Of a stretch of DNA of 52,500 bases, positions 10,401 through 21,560 are shown in pieces. The position numbers and the translations under genes were made by a program. The notes below the pieces were generated by a model. It ran no database searches and was not told the origin of the DNA. It was given only the letters and a program-made list of their open reading frames with translations. Source of the stretch: Balamuthia mandrillaris (Eukaryota > Discosea > Longamoebia > Balamuthiidae); NCBI GenBank assembly GCA_031835245.1, contig JAVKOQ010000002.1, positions 355,001 to 407,500 on the forward strand, written 5' to 3'. Every line of letters starts with the position of its first letter. Positions within the stretch are counted from its first letter, which is position 1.

Positions 10401-11492
10401 ACTGATGGTAAAGCAACTACTATCAGCATTCCGGGAAGAGATGCGACAAAGGAGAAGGGAAGACCAACGAAGAGCGGGGAGGAGGGGAGAGGGAGAGAGG
10501 AGAGAGAACCGTTTTGACGAGAGGCTTCAAAAACGATGCTGACCACACAAATGGTGAGCAAAACCAGCAATCGGGTTGCCCCTTCAAAAAACGACGGGCA
10601 TCCTGTTGAAGAGGGCTATCAAAAGTTCCCAAAAGAACAACAGGCAATTAGCAAAAAAAAAAAGGAAAACTGAACCCGAAAAAAAAGAAACAAACAATTG
10701 CTATACGTACATCCAGGCAAGCAAAAAGTTCGAGCAAGGCCCCCTCCACGATGACGATGAAGAGGCTCGTGAGACCCGTGCGGATGCCTTGCACAAAGAT
10801 GTTGAACATCGGGAAAGTAAAAATAAATAAAAAAGATGGGGAACACAATCCATTTCCCTCTATATGTTCACATCGAATTGGGAGTGGAGAGAAATAAAGT
10901 TTCAGTCCTTGCGTTCTTGGAGTATCCAACATGGAAAAAAAAAACAAGAGAGAAAGAGAGGAGATAGGATATCCACAAAATCATCAAAAATAAAATGTGG
11001 TGATTGTTTTTTTTAAAAAAAACGTACCATTCCATGCACAAGCTACAAATATGTTCACGTTAAGAAAAAGGCTTACAATCCAAACACACGCCCCCAGATT
11101 GGCAGAGTATCTCATGTACATCAGCAAGGCAGGCTCAAAAACGATCCATCCTTGGGGTTGATGACCATTAAACAAAATATAGGTCAGTTGGATATCTTCA
11201 GTTTTTGTGAAATAATAACCGAATGGATAAATAAGACGAAGAGGAGATGGATACCCAAGCAGCTCCACCACGAAAAAGAAAACGGTGCAATGATCGTAAA
11301 ACTACAAAGCAACAAGAGCGAGGCAAGGAAAAAGGCCACGTTGATGCAGAGAAACAACGAGGCCTTGTGCCTCCTCTCCATCGCATCTTTCCTCAACGCC
11401 TCCGGCAACATCAACCCCAGCAGCCAATCCACCCGTTGCAGCCAGCCAACGTCCGGTTGCAGCTGCAGCTGGCTCCACCGATCTTTGTCCAT
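7450..11492 (-). CDS. Membrane hybrid histidine kinase with receiver domain
   Basis: Two-component sensor that autophosphorylates on His and passes phosphate to its own receiver. Start at 11492 (MDKDRWSQL). Five or more exons follow; the first ones encode several hydrophobic helices (SLFLCINVAFFLASLLLL, VWIVSLFLNVNIFVACAW, GLTSLFIVIVEGALLELF, VLLTICVVSIVF), so the N-terminus is a multi-pass sensor. Then comes a short coiled coil and the HisKA H-box FLANMSHELRTPMHGI. The HATPase N-box is LRQVLFNLLSNAIKFS, with G-boxes VIDEGIGI and GGSGLGLAI. About 300 residues of Ser/Asp/Glu-rich low complexity separate this from the receiver (KILVVEDNLINQRVA, phospho-acceptor Asp in LILMDCHM, Lys in LMKPV). 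An intron at 7696-7759 splits the receiver. All catalytic residues are present. Dictyostelium and Acanthamoeba have many such kinases. The ligand is unknown. Confidence 0.92.
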
Positions 11493-11819
11493 TTACCACT
11501 ACCACTACCACTGTCACTACTTTTTTTTTTGGGTCTTAACGTCCCCCCGCTTTCGTTTTGGAGAGCGAGAAGAAGGTTGAAAAAAAAAATACCCCTCCCC
11601 CCAAAAAACAACTAAAAAACAATGCACACTTTGCAGGTTACAAACAAAAGAGAGAGAGAGAGCACAAACAGCAAACGTGTACGATCCTACGCCCACAGGT
11701 GAAACACTTTTGCAGGTCGTGTATCCCTGAAAAGTACATATTTGGACAAGAAGTAGATGTGTTGCTGTGATGCAGGGATACCAATAAATGTCAAGTTTAT
11801 CCTTTAATAGACAAGAACG
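11493..11819. other. Intergenic between two minus-strand genes
   Basis: Upstream region of the histidine kinase and downstream region of the HEAT-repeat gene. Contains a short AG repeat near 11651-11664 and homopolymer runs. No gene seen. Confidence 0.6.
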
Positions 11820-13195
11820 TCAAAGAATGTTCCATTTGCCGGTTCGTCGGTAGTGAGAGAGCACTTGATGTGAACGACGCCTGATCAGTTTGTCTTGGTC
11901 GTTATGCAGGCCCTCTGATGACATCAGCAGCATGCGCAAAACAGGACAAACGAAAGCGGAGTGGAAATTAGTGGGATGGAAAGGAAAACCACAATGTTGG
12001 AACGTAATTGCAGCAGCATGCTTACCTAACGCTCTGATGACATCCTCCTCGCGATTGGCCGGTGATCCATCACATAAATTATGCAGCACCTGATAACGTA
12101 CCTCTGGGTCAGGGTCCTACGGAATGTTGCACATTTTTAGGCATGTGACGCAAAAGATTTGATAACAATAGTTGCAAAGGGAAGAGAAGAGAGAGATAAG
12201 AGAAACAAGATAAGATAGAAGTGGAGAGGGAAGATATGTTACCGTGACCATTTCCAGGATACGGTCCCAAACTACGGCAATGTCACGCTTGACATGACAG
12301 GGGCATAACTCACGCAGATAGAGCCGTCTTACTTTGGGATCCTCGCTGCATACGTCAAAAAACAACAATGGTGACATAAAAGAGAACATCAAGTTTAAAA
12401 AATGGGGAAGGGAGGGCAGCAAAAAAAAAATCGTGACGACAAAGAGAATAGAGACAAACATGAAGGGAGTGGAAAAAAAAATAAGAAACCATAAAAATAA
12501 TCAACCAGCCCCACGCAGCAGTTACGAACCTCTTTGTGTTTTTGAGAAAGTCATCCACCGGGTTGAGCGCGTCACCTGTCAACAACAACAACAACAACAT
12601 AAAGTAAAAGCAGATTCAGCATGCGCGGTCACGAAAAAATAGAAAGGGAAGAAAGGAGGATAAGAGGGGTGTGAAGGAAAGGAAAAAAACGCAAAATGAA
12701 AAGAACAATAAAACAAAAAAAAACCGAACAAACAATTAAAAAGAAAAAAAACAAAGAAGAAGAAAAAAAAGGAAACATACGATCGATGTCAGAGTTGAAG
12801 AGGGGCACGTCCGGGTGATGCTGCACCGGTGCGCTCTCCTTCTTAGGGGCCAGCTCCTCCTGCGTCATGAGTTGCACAGGGGCTTTGAGCAACGTCTTTC
12901 CGCAAGTTTGTCCCTCCTCGTCGGCGGGGTTGTCCTCGATGCCCAGCTGGCGCAACAACGAAGAACAGATCCGTTGGGCTGACTCGTCGTCCTCGCAAAG
13001 GTCGTGATCCACCAACAGCGGGGCTAGCTCTTGCACGGCGGCATCCACGCGTTCTTTGCCTTGCTCCACGGCTTCTTGGATCTGATCCAAGGCACCTATG
13101 AGGTAGTCCACCACGGTTTCGTCCAGAGAGGCAAACTTGTCGGAGCCAACGGCTTCCTTCAGCAAAGCTTTTATCACTACGTTCTCGCTACTCAT
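11820..13195 (-). CDS. HEAT-repeat protein with a GCN20/ABCF3-like N-terminal region
   Basis: Five exons that splice in phase: about 12783-13195, 12526-12574, 12244-12344, 12021-12106 and 11820-11913. Exon 1 (about 138 residues) starts MSSENVVIKALLKEAVG, continues with VVDYLIGALD and later SAQRICSSLLRQLGI, then LLKAPVQLMTQEELAP. This order and wording resemble the N-terminal part of ABCF3/GCN20 proteins, where an LLDAPIQLS-like block occurs, but no ATPase cassette follows. Instead the remaining exons give a HEAT or armadillo-like array with DPKVRRLYLRELCPCHVKRD and the classic DPDPEVRYQVLHNLCDGSP. The end is YRRTGKWNIL followed by TGA. HEAT arrays mediate protein binding; the partner is unknown. 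The GCN20 likeness is from memory of the family. Confidence 0.75.
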
Positions 13196-13434
13196 CTCTT
13201 TCTCATTTGATCTCTTTCTTGTTTTTAGTGCGTGTTTTTCTGTTCAGCGAAAAGATACCAAGAAATGAATGAGGACAATTTTGTCGACAAAGGCGCAACC
13301 AATATAATAGGTTGAACATAACCGCTTTATTTCATCTCAGCCGATCACGATCTGTCGTCAAAAATGATTGTGTCGACATGGTAAATTCGAAGAACGCACG
13401 AAGTGCCGCAGAAAAAGCAAGAAGAAACTGAAGG
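13196..13434. promoter_or_regulatory. Shared divergent promoter region with two GTCGAC palindromes
   Basis: Only 239 bases separate the start codons of the HEAT-repeat gene (minus) and the FYVE-RING gene (plus). GTCGAC occurs at 13283-13288 and 13372-13377, 88 and 58 bases from the two starts. The same six-base palindrome recurs near other start codons in the window. Confidence 0.45.
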
Positions 13435-13615
13435 ATGCAGAGAATAGGCGTTAGCTTCGGCCACTTGAAAGGCAACAGCTCGGCTCCCTGTCTCGCACCC
13501 ACAAAGGCTGCCTCCCGCTGCTTGCAGTGCGGCGTGGAGTTTGGCTTCTTTTCATTGAAGCTCAATTGTCTCCATTGTGGTACCACCCACTACATTTTGT
13601 TAAAAGCCTTCTTGT

Positions 13616-13666
<51 letters not shown>

Positions 13667-14138
13667 AGCCTTTAGAAACTGAAGAAAAAACAAAAAACAG
13701 GTTTGGTCTTTTGCTCCAAGTGTACAACAAGGAAAGTGGCTTTGCCAGAATTTGGCTATAAGAAAAGAGTTCACGTATGCGATCTTTGTGCTTTGAAGCT
13801 GCATGGTGCGTTTTGTTTTTTTTTTAATATTTTTAACCCTCCCTTTTCTCCTTCTTTTTTTTCTGTGCCATTTCTGTTCTGTTCTCTGCTTCTCTGCTTC
13901 TCTCCTCTGGTTCACTTGTCTTTTGTTCGGCGAGCCCACCTACCACCCTAACCGGTGTCACCATAAGTGCGAAGAGGAGAATGGGACCAAGTCAATACCA
14001 TGCCAAATAAGCTGTTGACTCAGTTTTCGGAGAAGAATAACATAGACTACTCGGGTTGTGTAGAGCGAAAGTTTGTAGCACCTTTCCTTGTGTTCTTTAC
14101 CTCCTTTTTTTTCTTGTAGTTCTTCCTTCTTATCCACG

Positions 14139-14173
<35 letters not shown>

Positions 14174-15416
14174 CCAACAAAGAGACTTGTTGGAACAAAT
14201 CAGAAAAGCTGTGGACCCAAGTTATAATCCCTCCTATTCTACTTCTTCGTCCACTCCCTCGTCCTCTTCTTCCTCCTCTCCTTACACAACTTCTTCCTCA
14301 TCCCCGTCCGCCAGACGACATACAGAAGCTGCTCCTCCCACCACTTCCACCGGAACTTTTAACGTTTTTGGCAACACCGAAAACAGAAACAACATCTCGG
14401 TTCCACAACAGCAACAACAACGGCGGCACAGCGCTACTCCCACGGGAACAACAACGGCCGACTTCCCATCTGCTTCTTCTAGCACCACATCACCTTCTTA
14501 TTACTATTATGCTCCACACAACCAGAACAACACTAATAGTAATGCTGGAGGGGAACAAACCAATCGACGAGCTTCTTATGCAGTGCCACAGCAACACCAT
14601 ACTTCCTCTTTTGAACACAGACCCGAACCTGCTCCTTCTCCTCACATCTTTGTATCTCAACACCCTATTTCATCCTCCTCTTCCGCAGCTGCTGATATTC
14701 CCCAAACAAATGCTTCTTTCTCTTCGCCCAGCCACAGTAATAACGCAGATGATTCTCCTTCTACCACCTCTCTTCGCCGCCCGCCTTCGCCTTATTCCTC
14801 TTCTCCCAACTACAGCAGAAGGAACAACAATCAACAAGGAGAAGAAGAAGAAGAAGAAGAAGAAGAGAAAACGCGCAAGCTTACAGCGGAGGAAGAGGAG
14901 TATGTGGCCTCTCTCCCCGTTCGGCGGTTGAAGCAAATCCTCATCCAGCAGGACTGTAACTTTACTGACTGTGTAGAGAAGGTGGACCTCATCAACAAAG
15001 TCAAACAGTGCATGCTGTCTCCAGGTTCCCTTTTCTTTTCCTATCTCTTTTATTTTCATGACTGCTATATTCATTCCTTCTCTTTCTGTCTTCTTATTAC
15101 AAAATATTAGGATGGAAAGGAAAGCCGTTGTTTAGGAGTAAAGAGGATGCGGCTAGTTCTGTGGTGCATGAGCCACGGTCCGATGAGGATAGCGATATGT
15201 GTAAGATTTGTTATGAGCGGCCCATCAATTGTGTTTTCTTGTACGTTACTCTTTCTGTTCTTTCTTTTTTTCTCTTTTTTCAAAAAAAAAGTTGACAATG
15301 CAACAAATAGGGAATGTGGACACCTGATGGCATGTATGGAATGTGGTCGCAAACTGAAAGATTGTCCTCTCTGCCGTCGCTACATAACCCGGTTGGTGGA
15401 AACGTTCAAAGGCTAG
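13435..15416 (+). CDS. RNF34/RFFL (CARP)-like E3 ubiquitin ligase: FYVE-like, two SAP-like, RING
   Basis: Predicted E3 ubiquitin ligase with a lipid-binding or FYVE-like zinc finger. Exons 1-2 encode the N-terminal finger: CLQCGVEFG, LNCLHCGLVFCSKCTTRK, ALPEFGYKKRVHVCDLC. The following exon carries a first SAP-like helix pair (MPNKLLTQFSEKNNIDYSGC) that continues in phase into DLLEQIRKAVD. Next is a long Ser/Pro/Asn/Gln-rich linker (about 14200-14850). A second SAP-like unit is LPVRRLKQILIQQDCNFTDC. The C-terminal C3HC4 RING has MCKICYERPINCVFL, ECGHLMACMECG and DCPLCRRYI, and ends LVETFKG followed by TAG. This domain order is that of vertebrate RNF34 and RFFL, with a longer linker. Start at 13435 is the first Met in frame. 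Introns 2 and 3 contain CT tracts. Confidence 0.85.
13618..13662. repeat. (TC)n, intron 1 of the RNF34-like gene
   Basis: About 22 perfect TC units on the sense strand, in the middle of the intron that interrupts the FYVE-like finger. Confidence 0.95.
14142..14170. repeat. (CT)n just upstream of a 3' splice site
   Basis: About 14 CT units on the sense strand of the RNF34-like gene, ending 11 bases before the acceptor AG at about 14182. Confidence 0.95.
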
Positions 15417-16330
15417 CAACCCCGCCACTGAGTTGAAGTTCTCTCCTTTGCTCTCCCATCTGCTTCCGTTTTGTGCGCTTTTTTTTTGCACGTGCTGTTT
15501 ATTCTTTTTTCTCTTAATTCCGAAAATCTTTTTTTTTGGTAACGTTGCGATAAATATGGAAATTTTATAATTATTTTTTCACCTAAAAAACAAATAGTTG
15601 TCGACACAGCAAAAAAAAACCGCCTGCAAGGAAAAACCTTCCCCGAAGTAGCAGCGGTAGGGAGTAACGTTCTTCTTCGTCTGCTTTTTCTTGTCCGTTG
15701 GCTTCTTCTTTTTCTTCTTCTTCTTCTTCCCCTTTTTATTTTGTCTTTACGCTCTTGTTTGTTGGTTCCATCCCTCCCCCCCTTATTATTTTTTTTTGCT
15801 GGTCTCTTCCCTTCGCGTTTTTTTCTTCGCTCCATTTGGGTGAATTGTTTTGGAGAGGAGGGAGGGGGTAATAATAATTATTTCTGTGAATTTCGAAGAA
15901 GTCGGAGGAAAGCAGAAGGGAAAGAGGGAGAAGTGAACGACACGACACGAAAAAATAACGTTGTTGGAGAAGAGAAGAAGAAGCAGAAAAAGAAGGGAGT
16001 AGGCCAACGGTTCTGCGAAAACAGAAGAACAAAAAAAAAAAAGGTGGGGTTTACCTCTTTCTTTCTTTCTTATTTTATATTATTTTTTTTTTTCGGAAGA
16101 GGCACACGCCACCAACTGCCGCCTACTACGCTTTTTTTTTTTCTGAGAGAGAAGAGAAGAAACTCCCATCCTCTTTTTTTTAAAAAAAACTCTGTTCCTT
16201 CTTCTTCCACTGACTTTATCTCTTCCAAAACCCAACGAAGGGGTGAAGAAAAACAGCCACTCGTTTTTTTTATTATTTTCCATTTTTTACCCCCCACTCT
16301 CTTTCTTTCCCATCCATCAACAATCTCCGG
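15417..16330. other. Intergenic region, homopolymer-rich
   Basis: Between the RING ligase stop and the phosphatase gene, both plus strand. It has many T and A runs and TTC-rich stretches, and one GTCGAC site (15600-15605). Open frames on both strands here are low-complexity Lys/Arg/Phe-rich and look non-coding. It probably contains the phosphatase promoter and 5' untranslated region. Confidence 0.55.
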
Positions 16331-19300
16331 ATGCCCTTTGCACCACCAAGACAACGAACAGCGCCACACATCCGAAAGAAGAAGTCCAGCAGGAAAACCG
16401 TTTTGATTGCCATTCTTGAGGGAGAGAACAACAGCCAGGTCAGACTTTGCATCGAGAGGGGCAGCGGCAAGAGGCGCCAGGTTTTAACGGCCACCAAGCC
16501 CCGCAGCAGGAGAGCCAAGGGGGCAACACACACGCAACAGCGAGAGAACAACAGCCCTTGTTCCGGCTGCAACAACAACAGCAAAACCCTCATTCTCGGC
16601 AACTACAGCAGCAACGAGGTTACGAACGCTTCTTGTTTGCTCTTCTTCCATCAACTGTTGGCCTTCGTGACGTCGTCGTCCAGCAAACTGAATCGCTTTA
16701 GAGGAAAGCGATTGCCCTCGCCTCTCTTTTCATCCTCTTCTGCTTCTTCGCCCCTTCTCTGTTACTCGCCATCTTTTTCAGCCTCTTGCGTGGCCGACGT
16801 AAAGTTTCACTTTTGTGTTTCGAGGAAACACCAGCAACAACTCCGCCGCGCTTACCACTCCAACCCCAATTCCGACAACAAAAACAAGAACAGCCTAATC
16901 AACCACCAAGAAAGGAGAGGAACGATGGAACTAGAACTAGCACGACCCTATCAAGAACGAGCCTCTTGTCTGTTCATCTCATCCTCTGATGACGGCTCGT
17001 TCTCTCCGTTAGGCGATGGACCAACAGAAGCTCCGATGATTGAAGAATTAAAGAACGAGAGCAACAACTACAACGACAATAGCTGCTGCAACATTGGAAC
17101 AAACAACAGTAACAATCATGCCGCTGCAGAGGATCTCTTGCCTCTGTGCTCACTCGCCATTAGTAACAACAATCATCACCGATCCATTAGCGATAATTCT
17201 ACCCCGTCTTTTGCTTCTTCTCCTTGTTCCTCATCTCCGTCGCCCTCATCTTCTACTGGCTTGTCATCTTCTGACGAAGCTGGTTCGACGACTTGTGCTA
17301 GGCCAACTTTGTTGACGGAGGCTCACGTCAAGTCTATCGAAAAGGAGTTTGCTCGCATCAACGAGCTCTACCAGAAGAAAGTGGAGGAGGCCGAAAGCCT
17401 TGGCTTGTTTGCCTCCGCTACCACTCGAAAGAACTTCCGTAAGAATAGGTATCACAACATCCTGGCCCAAGAACACACCCGCGTAAAACTTCAGTCCTAT
17501 CGGTATGATATTTCTTATTCTCTTCGTTTTTCTTCCTCTTATTATCTGCTGCTTACTCTTGCGTTCATATTTTAGAAACTTTGGAATTGATTCAGACTAC
17601 ATCAATGCTAATTTTATCAATGGAGAGATACCCGGTTCGCAGCATGCCTACATATCCTGCCAAGCTCCTCTTCCCAACACCATGCTCCACTTTTGGTTGA
17701 TGGTATGGGAGAACAAGTGCGCCGTTATACTGATGCTTACCCGGCTGACCGAGAGGGAAAGACCCAAAGCGGATCTCTACTGGCCCGAGCTTGTTGGAGG
17801 CAGCTGTAGCTATGGCCCCTTTACAGTAACCTTTGACAAGTCCAAGCTCATCAATCCTTACCTTGAAATGCGAACCTTCACCTTGGAGCTGGACAACAGT
17901 CACTCTTCGTTTGAAGGAGAATTTGGAGGAGAAAAGATGAGAAGACAAATCGTACAGTTTCATTATACGGAGTGGCCTGACTTTGGCATTCCCAAAGACA
18001 CAACCACCATACGCCATCTCGTTCGGTTGATGGACCTTTATAAGCTGAAAGGGAAGCAGGCCGGATTAGATGGCCCTGTGGTTGCCCACTGCAGCGCTGG
18101 TGTTGGAAGAACGGGCACATTTATAGCAGTGCACGTTTGCCTGGAGAAAATGAAGTTCTATAACTCGTTGGACCAGATCAACATCCCTCAAACTGTGCTT
18201 TTGTTGCGTCAGAGTCGCAGCGGCATGGTTCAAACTCAGTACGTCTTTTCTTCATGGTCTGCTTTCTTTTTTTCGCAGATGCTAACTAACCGAAAAAAAT
18301 AAAATAGAGAACAATATCGTTTTATTTATGAGGCAGTGAAAGACGCGCGTGCAGAGCTTCAAGAGACAGCCCCCAAAGTATTCCCTTCCAAGAGATCTGT
18401 CGCCGCCACACCGAGCCACTCTACCGCTTCTGCTCTTCCAATAGTCTCCTCCGTCACTCCCTCGCCTTCTCCTTCTCCATCTTCTTCCTCGCCTTCTTCA
18501 TCCTTCTTTCCGTTGCTTTCCGTGTCGAACGCTTATTCGGGGGGTTCATCTTCTGCCTTTTTGCAGCAACAACAACAACTGCCCTCTACCTATTCAACTT
18601 CTGCTTCCTCGTCACAATCACTGATGAAGAAGAGATCTCAAGATGGACAACTTCGTTGTTCTTCCGATAAGGCCACTAGCACAGCTGTAACTGCCACCAC
18701 TGTACTCAACAACAATCCTCAACGGCCTTTCTTCTCGAGCTTATCCAAGTCTTATTCTTTCTTTCCACGCTCACAGCTTCCTGCTGCTTCTTCATTAGCA
18801 CCTCCTTCGTTTGAAATAACCGCCAACAACAACATTCGTGGAAATGGTTTCTTCTTACCGACTTCTCCTTCTTTTTCATCACCTTGTTCAGCTTCGTCCT
18901 CTGCATCACCATCAGTAGTCTCTTCTTTAACACCACCATCGTTTTGTCTATGGGGATCAGGACAAGATTCATCTCCTTCATCGTCTTGTTCTCTTTTTGC
19001 TTCCGCTTCACGACGACCGACTCCCATTTCACCTCATCCATTTGCTGTGGAGGATTACGAGAACTCGGAAGACGAAGCCGAAGATGAGGAGAAGGAAGAG
19101 GAACGAGACGTCCCCACGGATCAGCGGTGGAGGCAAGGAAGGCGGCAACTTAAAGCAACGCGAGGGAAACAATGCACACTACAACAACAACGACAAGAAG
19201 AAGAGGAGGAAGAGGAGGAAGAAGACGAACAAGAAGAAAGGAGGAAAGCAACGGGGTTGGCGACAACGACCGGAACGGCTGGGATGGTGCCAACCACCCA

Positions 19301-19364
19301 CGTGGCGGGCTCACCCATTTCCTTCAAAAAGCAGAAGCGACTGTCGTTGTCTTCGTTGTCCTAG
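16331..19364 (+). CDS. Protein tyrosine phosphatase, classical non-receptor type, with disordered tails
   Basis: Removes phosphate from phosphotyrosine on proteins. Three visible coding exons: up to about 17502, about 17575-18241, and 18307-19364. The catalytic domain (about 17330-18350) has the classical PTP motifs KNRYHNI, DYINANFI, the WPD loop WPDFGIP, the signature HCSAGVGRTGTF with Cys nucleophile and Arg, and the Q-loop VQTQEQYRFIYEAV, which spans the second intron in phase. All catalytic residues are present. There is no membrane segment. The N-terminus is uncertain: the frame is open from a Met at 16331, but Gln-rich frames overlap near 16447-16700, and a later Met at 16925 (MELELARPYQ) would also serve. 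The C-terminal about 330 residues are Ser/Pro/Glu-rich and disordered, ending with TAG at 19364. Amoebozoa keep tyrosine signalling of this kind. Confidence 0.88.
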
Positions 19365-19515
19365 CCCCTCCTTTTTTTCGTTGTGCAATACATATTTTAT
19401 TATTCTTATTTATTTATTATTTATATATTTTTTCTCATCTTAAAAAGAAAAATAGAAAAATAGAAAAAAGAAAAAGAAAAAAAAGATTTCCAGGAAAAGA
19501 AGGAAAGGAGAAGAG

Positions 19516-20502
19516 ATGGAAGGGGTGAAAGGAGGCGGAGAGAAGAAAGCCAAGTATTTAGTGTATGGCGGTGTTGCCGGTGGCATCGCTCACACCTGCA
19601 CCGCTCCGTTGGAACGTCTTCGTTTGCTTCACTCGGTAACTCGTGTTCTTTTTCTTTTTTTTTTTTGATGGAGTCTTTGAAGAAGCTAAAGTAGTGTGGG
19701 AGGACGGCTGGATGAAAAACGAATTGGTTTGTTTTTTTAACTTTAAAAAAAATATAAAGGTGCAACACTTGGATAAAAGGGGGCCACGCTACCATGGCGT
19801 TCTGCCAGCGCTCACGAAGATCTGGCGGGAGGAGGGCTTTCGCGGGTTCTACAAAGGCAACGGCGTGAACGTGCTGCGCATCTTGCCGACCTCTGCCGTT
19901 CGCTTCTACACTTTTGAAGTCTACAAACAAGTTTCTCTCATCCTCTTTTCGTTTTCTTTTATTATTATTTTATTATTTTATTATTTTATTATTTTATTAT
20001 TTTATTATTTTATTATTTTATTATTTTATTATTTTATTATTTTATTATTTTTCTTTTTCTTTTCTTTTTCTTTTATTATTTTATTATTTTTATATTATTA
20101 TTTTATTTCTTTTTTCTTTTATTTTATTAACAAAAAACAAAAAGTTGATAATGCAGTGGACAGGGAAGAAGGACATGACGGTGCCCATTCGGCTGTGTTC
20201 GGGAAGCTTGGCTGGTGCCACCGCTGTCTTTGTGGCATTCCCATTGGACCTCATCAGAACTCGACTTGCTGCTCCCGTTCGTTTTACTGCCTTCTTCTTT
20301 GTTCTTTGTGCTTTGTTTCTTTCTGTCTCATTTTCTTGGCCTTACAAACACGTAGATGCATATGGATACACGCTACAAGGGTTTGTGGCATGCCGTAAAG
20401 ACCATTCACCACGAAGAGGGAATCAGAGGATTCTACAAAGGCATTCATCTCGCAATGTTGGTAATACATTTCTCTTTCCTTCCTTGCGGAAACCTTCTTC
20501 CT

Positions 20503-20539
<37 letters not shown>

Positions 20540-21102
20540 TTCTCCTCTTTCTCTCTCATCTCTCTTGAATCTTACGAACCCCTTCCTTCTTGTAACCAGG
20601 CTATAGCACCTTATATAGCTATTTACTTTACAACCTACGAGACGCTAAGAGAACATTCACAACGTTGGAAGTTGAATCGGTTGAAGCAGCAACAAGAAGA
20701 GGAAGGAGAAACGTCAACAAAAGTGGACACCCGACCAGGAGTGCTGCTTAGCTTGTCGATGGGAGCCACCGCCGCCACCGTCGCTATGACTCTCACTTTT
20801 CCTGGTTTTGTTCTTCTCTCTCTCTCTCTCTCCCTCTCCCTCCCTCTCTCCCTCCCTCTCTCCCTCTCTCTCATCATCTCTCTTGCACAGGAGACGTATT
20901 AAAGCGAAGAATGATGGTGCAAGGCATTGGAGGGGAGGAACGTCAATTCAACGGGCTGGTAGACACCATTCAGAAGACGTGGCGAAACGAGGGCGTGAAA
21001 GGCTTTTATCGCGGCATCATCCCCTGTTACATCCGGGTGATCCCCTCCGCCGCCATCACCTGGACGGTGATGGAGCTCTGCAAACGAATCGGTGGAGAAT
21101 GA
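19516..21102 (+). CDS. Mitochondrial carrier family (SLC25) transporter
   Basis: Inner mitochondrial membrane transporter built from three repeats of about 100 residues. Start at 19516 (MEGVKGGGEKKAKYLVYGG). Six exons splice in phase: about 19516-19633, 19760-19929, 20145-20275, 20356-20459, 20601-20801 and 20892-21102. The three signature motifs are present: PLERLR (repeat 1), PLDLIRTR (repeat 2) and PGDVLKRR (repeat 3). Each is followed by a GFYKG or GFYRG block (EEGFRGFYKGN, EEGIRGFYKGI, EGVKGFYRGI). The style recalls the CoA, ADP/ATP-Mg or peroxisomal nucleotide carrier group, but the substrate cannot be fixed by eye. The loop before the third repeat is long and Gln/Glu-rich (about 20680-20740). 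Stop TGA at 21100-21102. Confidence 0.92.
19959..20049. repeat. (TTATT)n pentanucleotide repeat in an intron
   Basis: About 17 units of ATTTT/TTATT in intron 2 of the carrier gene, between donor at about 19930 and acceptor at 20144. It makes this intron one of the longest in the window. Confidence 0.95.
20815..20876. repeat. (CT)n and (CTCC)n tract before a 3' splice site
   Basis: Sense-strand pyrimidine repeat in the last intron of the carrier gene, shortly before the acceptor CACAG at 20891. Confidence 0.9.
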
Positions 21103-21560
21103 AACCAATAATTATCGCGATTATAGTCCTTTTAAGACCATATGACGTCATAAAATTTCCTTTTATTGTAATTATGACATCATCAATATTGATAATTTTC
21201 GATCGAGATGAGAAAATTCGTAAAGAAAAATTAGAAAAAGAAAGAAGAGTTTAAAAAGAGGGAAACGCGCGCCGCTGTCCCCTCTCCCTCTCTCCCCTCT
21301 ACACCCAGCCACCCAGCCACCCAGCCCAGGCTTAACGGAAAGAAGAACAAGAAGATGTTGGACGAAGAGCAGCAGGGCCTCTTGGCGGACGAACACGGGG
21401 CAGCACCACAACACACCAGAGTGAAAAACTGGCCGCCATGTTATGTAATCGCTCCTTCCCCCTTTTATTATTCGTTTATTTTTTTAAGCGTTGCTGATCT
21501 CGTGGGATTTGATTTTATTCTTGAAAAAAAATGAACCCAAACGAAAAAACGGAGTAGCCC
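21103..21560. other. Intergenic with a TGACGTCA palindrome
   Basis: Between the carrier stop and the SCAMP-like start. It contains the full eight-base TGACGTCA palindrome at 21143-21150, a CGATCG at 21200-21205, and an imperfect copy ATGACATCAT near 21174. No gene seen; open frames here are shadows of simple sequence. Confidence 0.5.

Noticed and set aside
14056-14931. A 291-residue Leu/Pro/Thr-rich frame overlapping the RNF34-like gene
   Set aside because: Shadow frame of the Ser/Pro-rich linker; the frame leading to the RING finger carries the family motifs.
15417-16330. Several 100-200 residue Lys/Arg/Phe-rich open frames between the RING ligase and the phosphatase
   Set aside because: Low complexity, homopolymer-driven and mutually overlapping; no conserved motif or splice pattern.
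19643-20606. 250- and 230-residue frames rich in Phe, Ile and Tyr
   Set aside because: They read through the TTATT repeat intron of the carrier gene; the true exons are short and in other phases.
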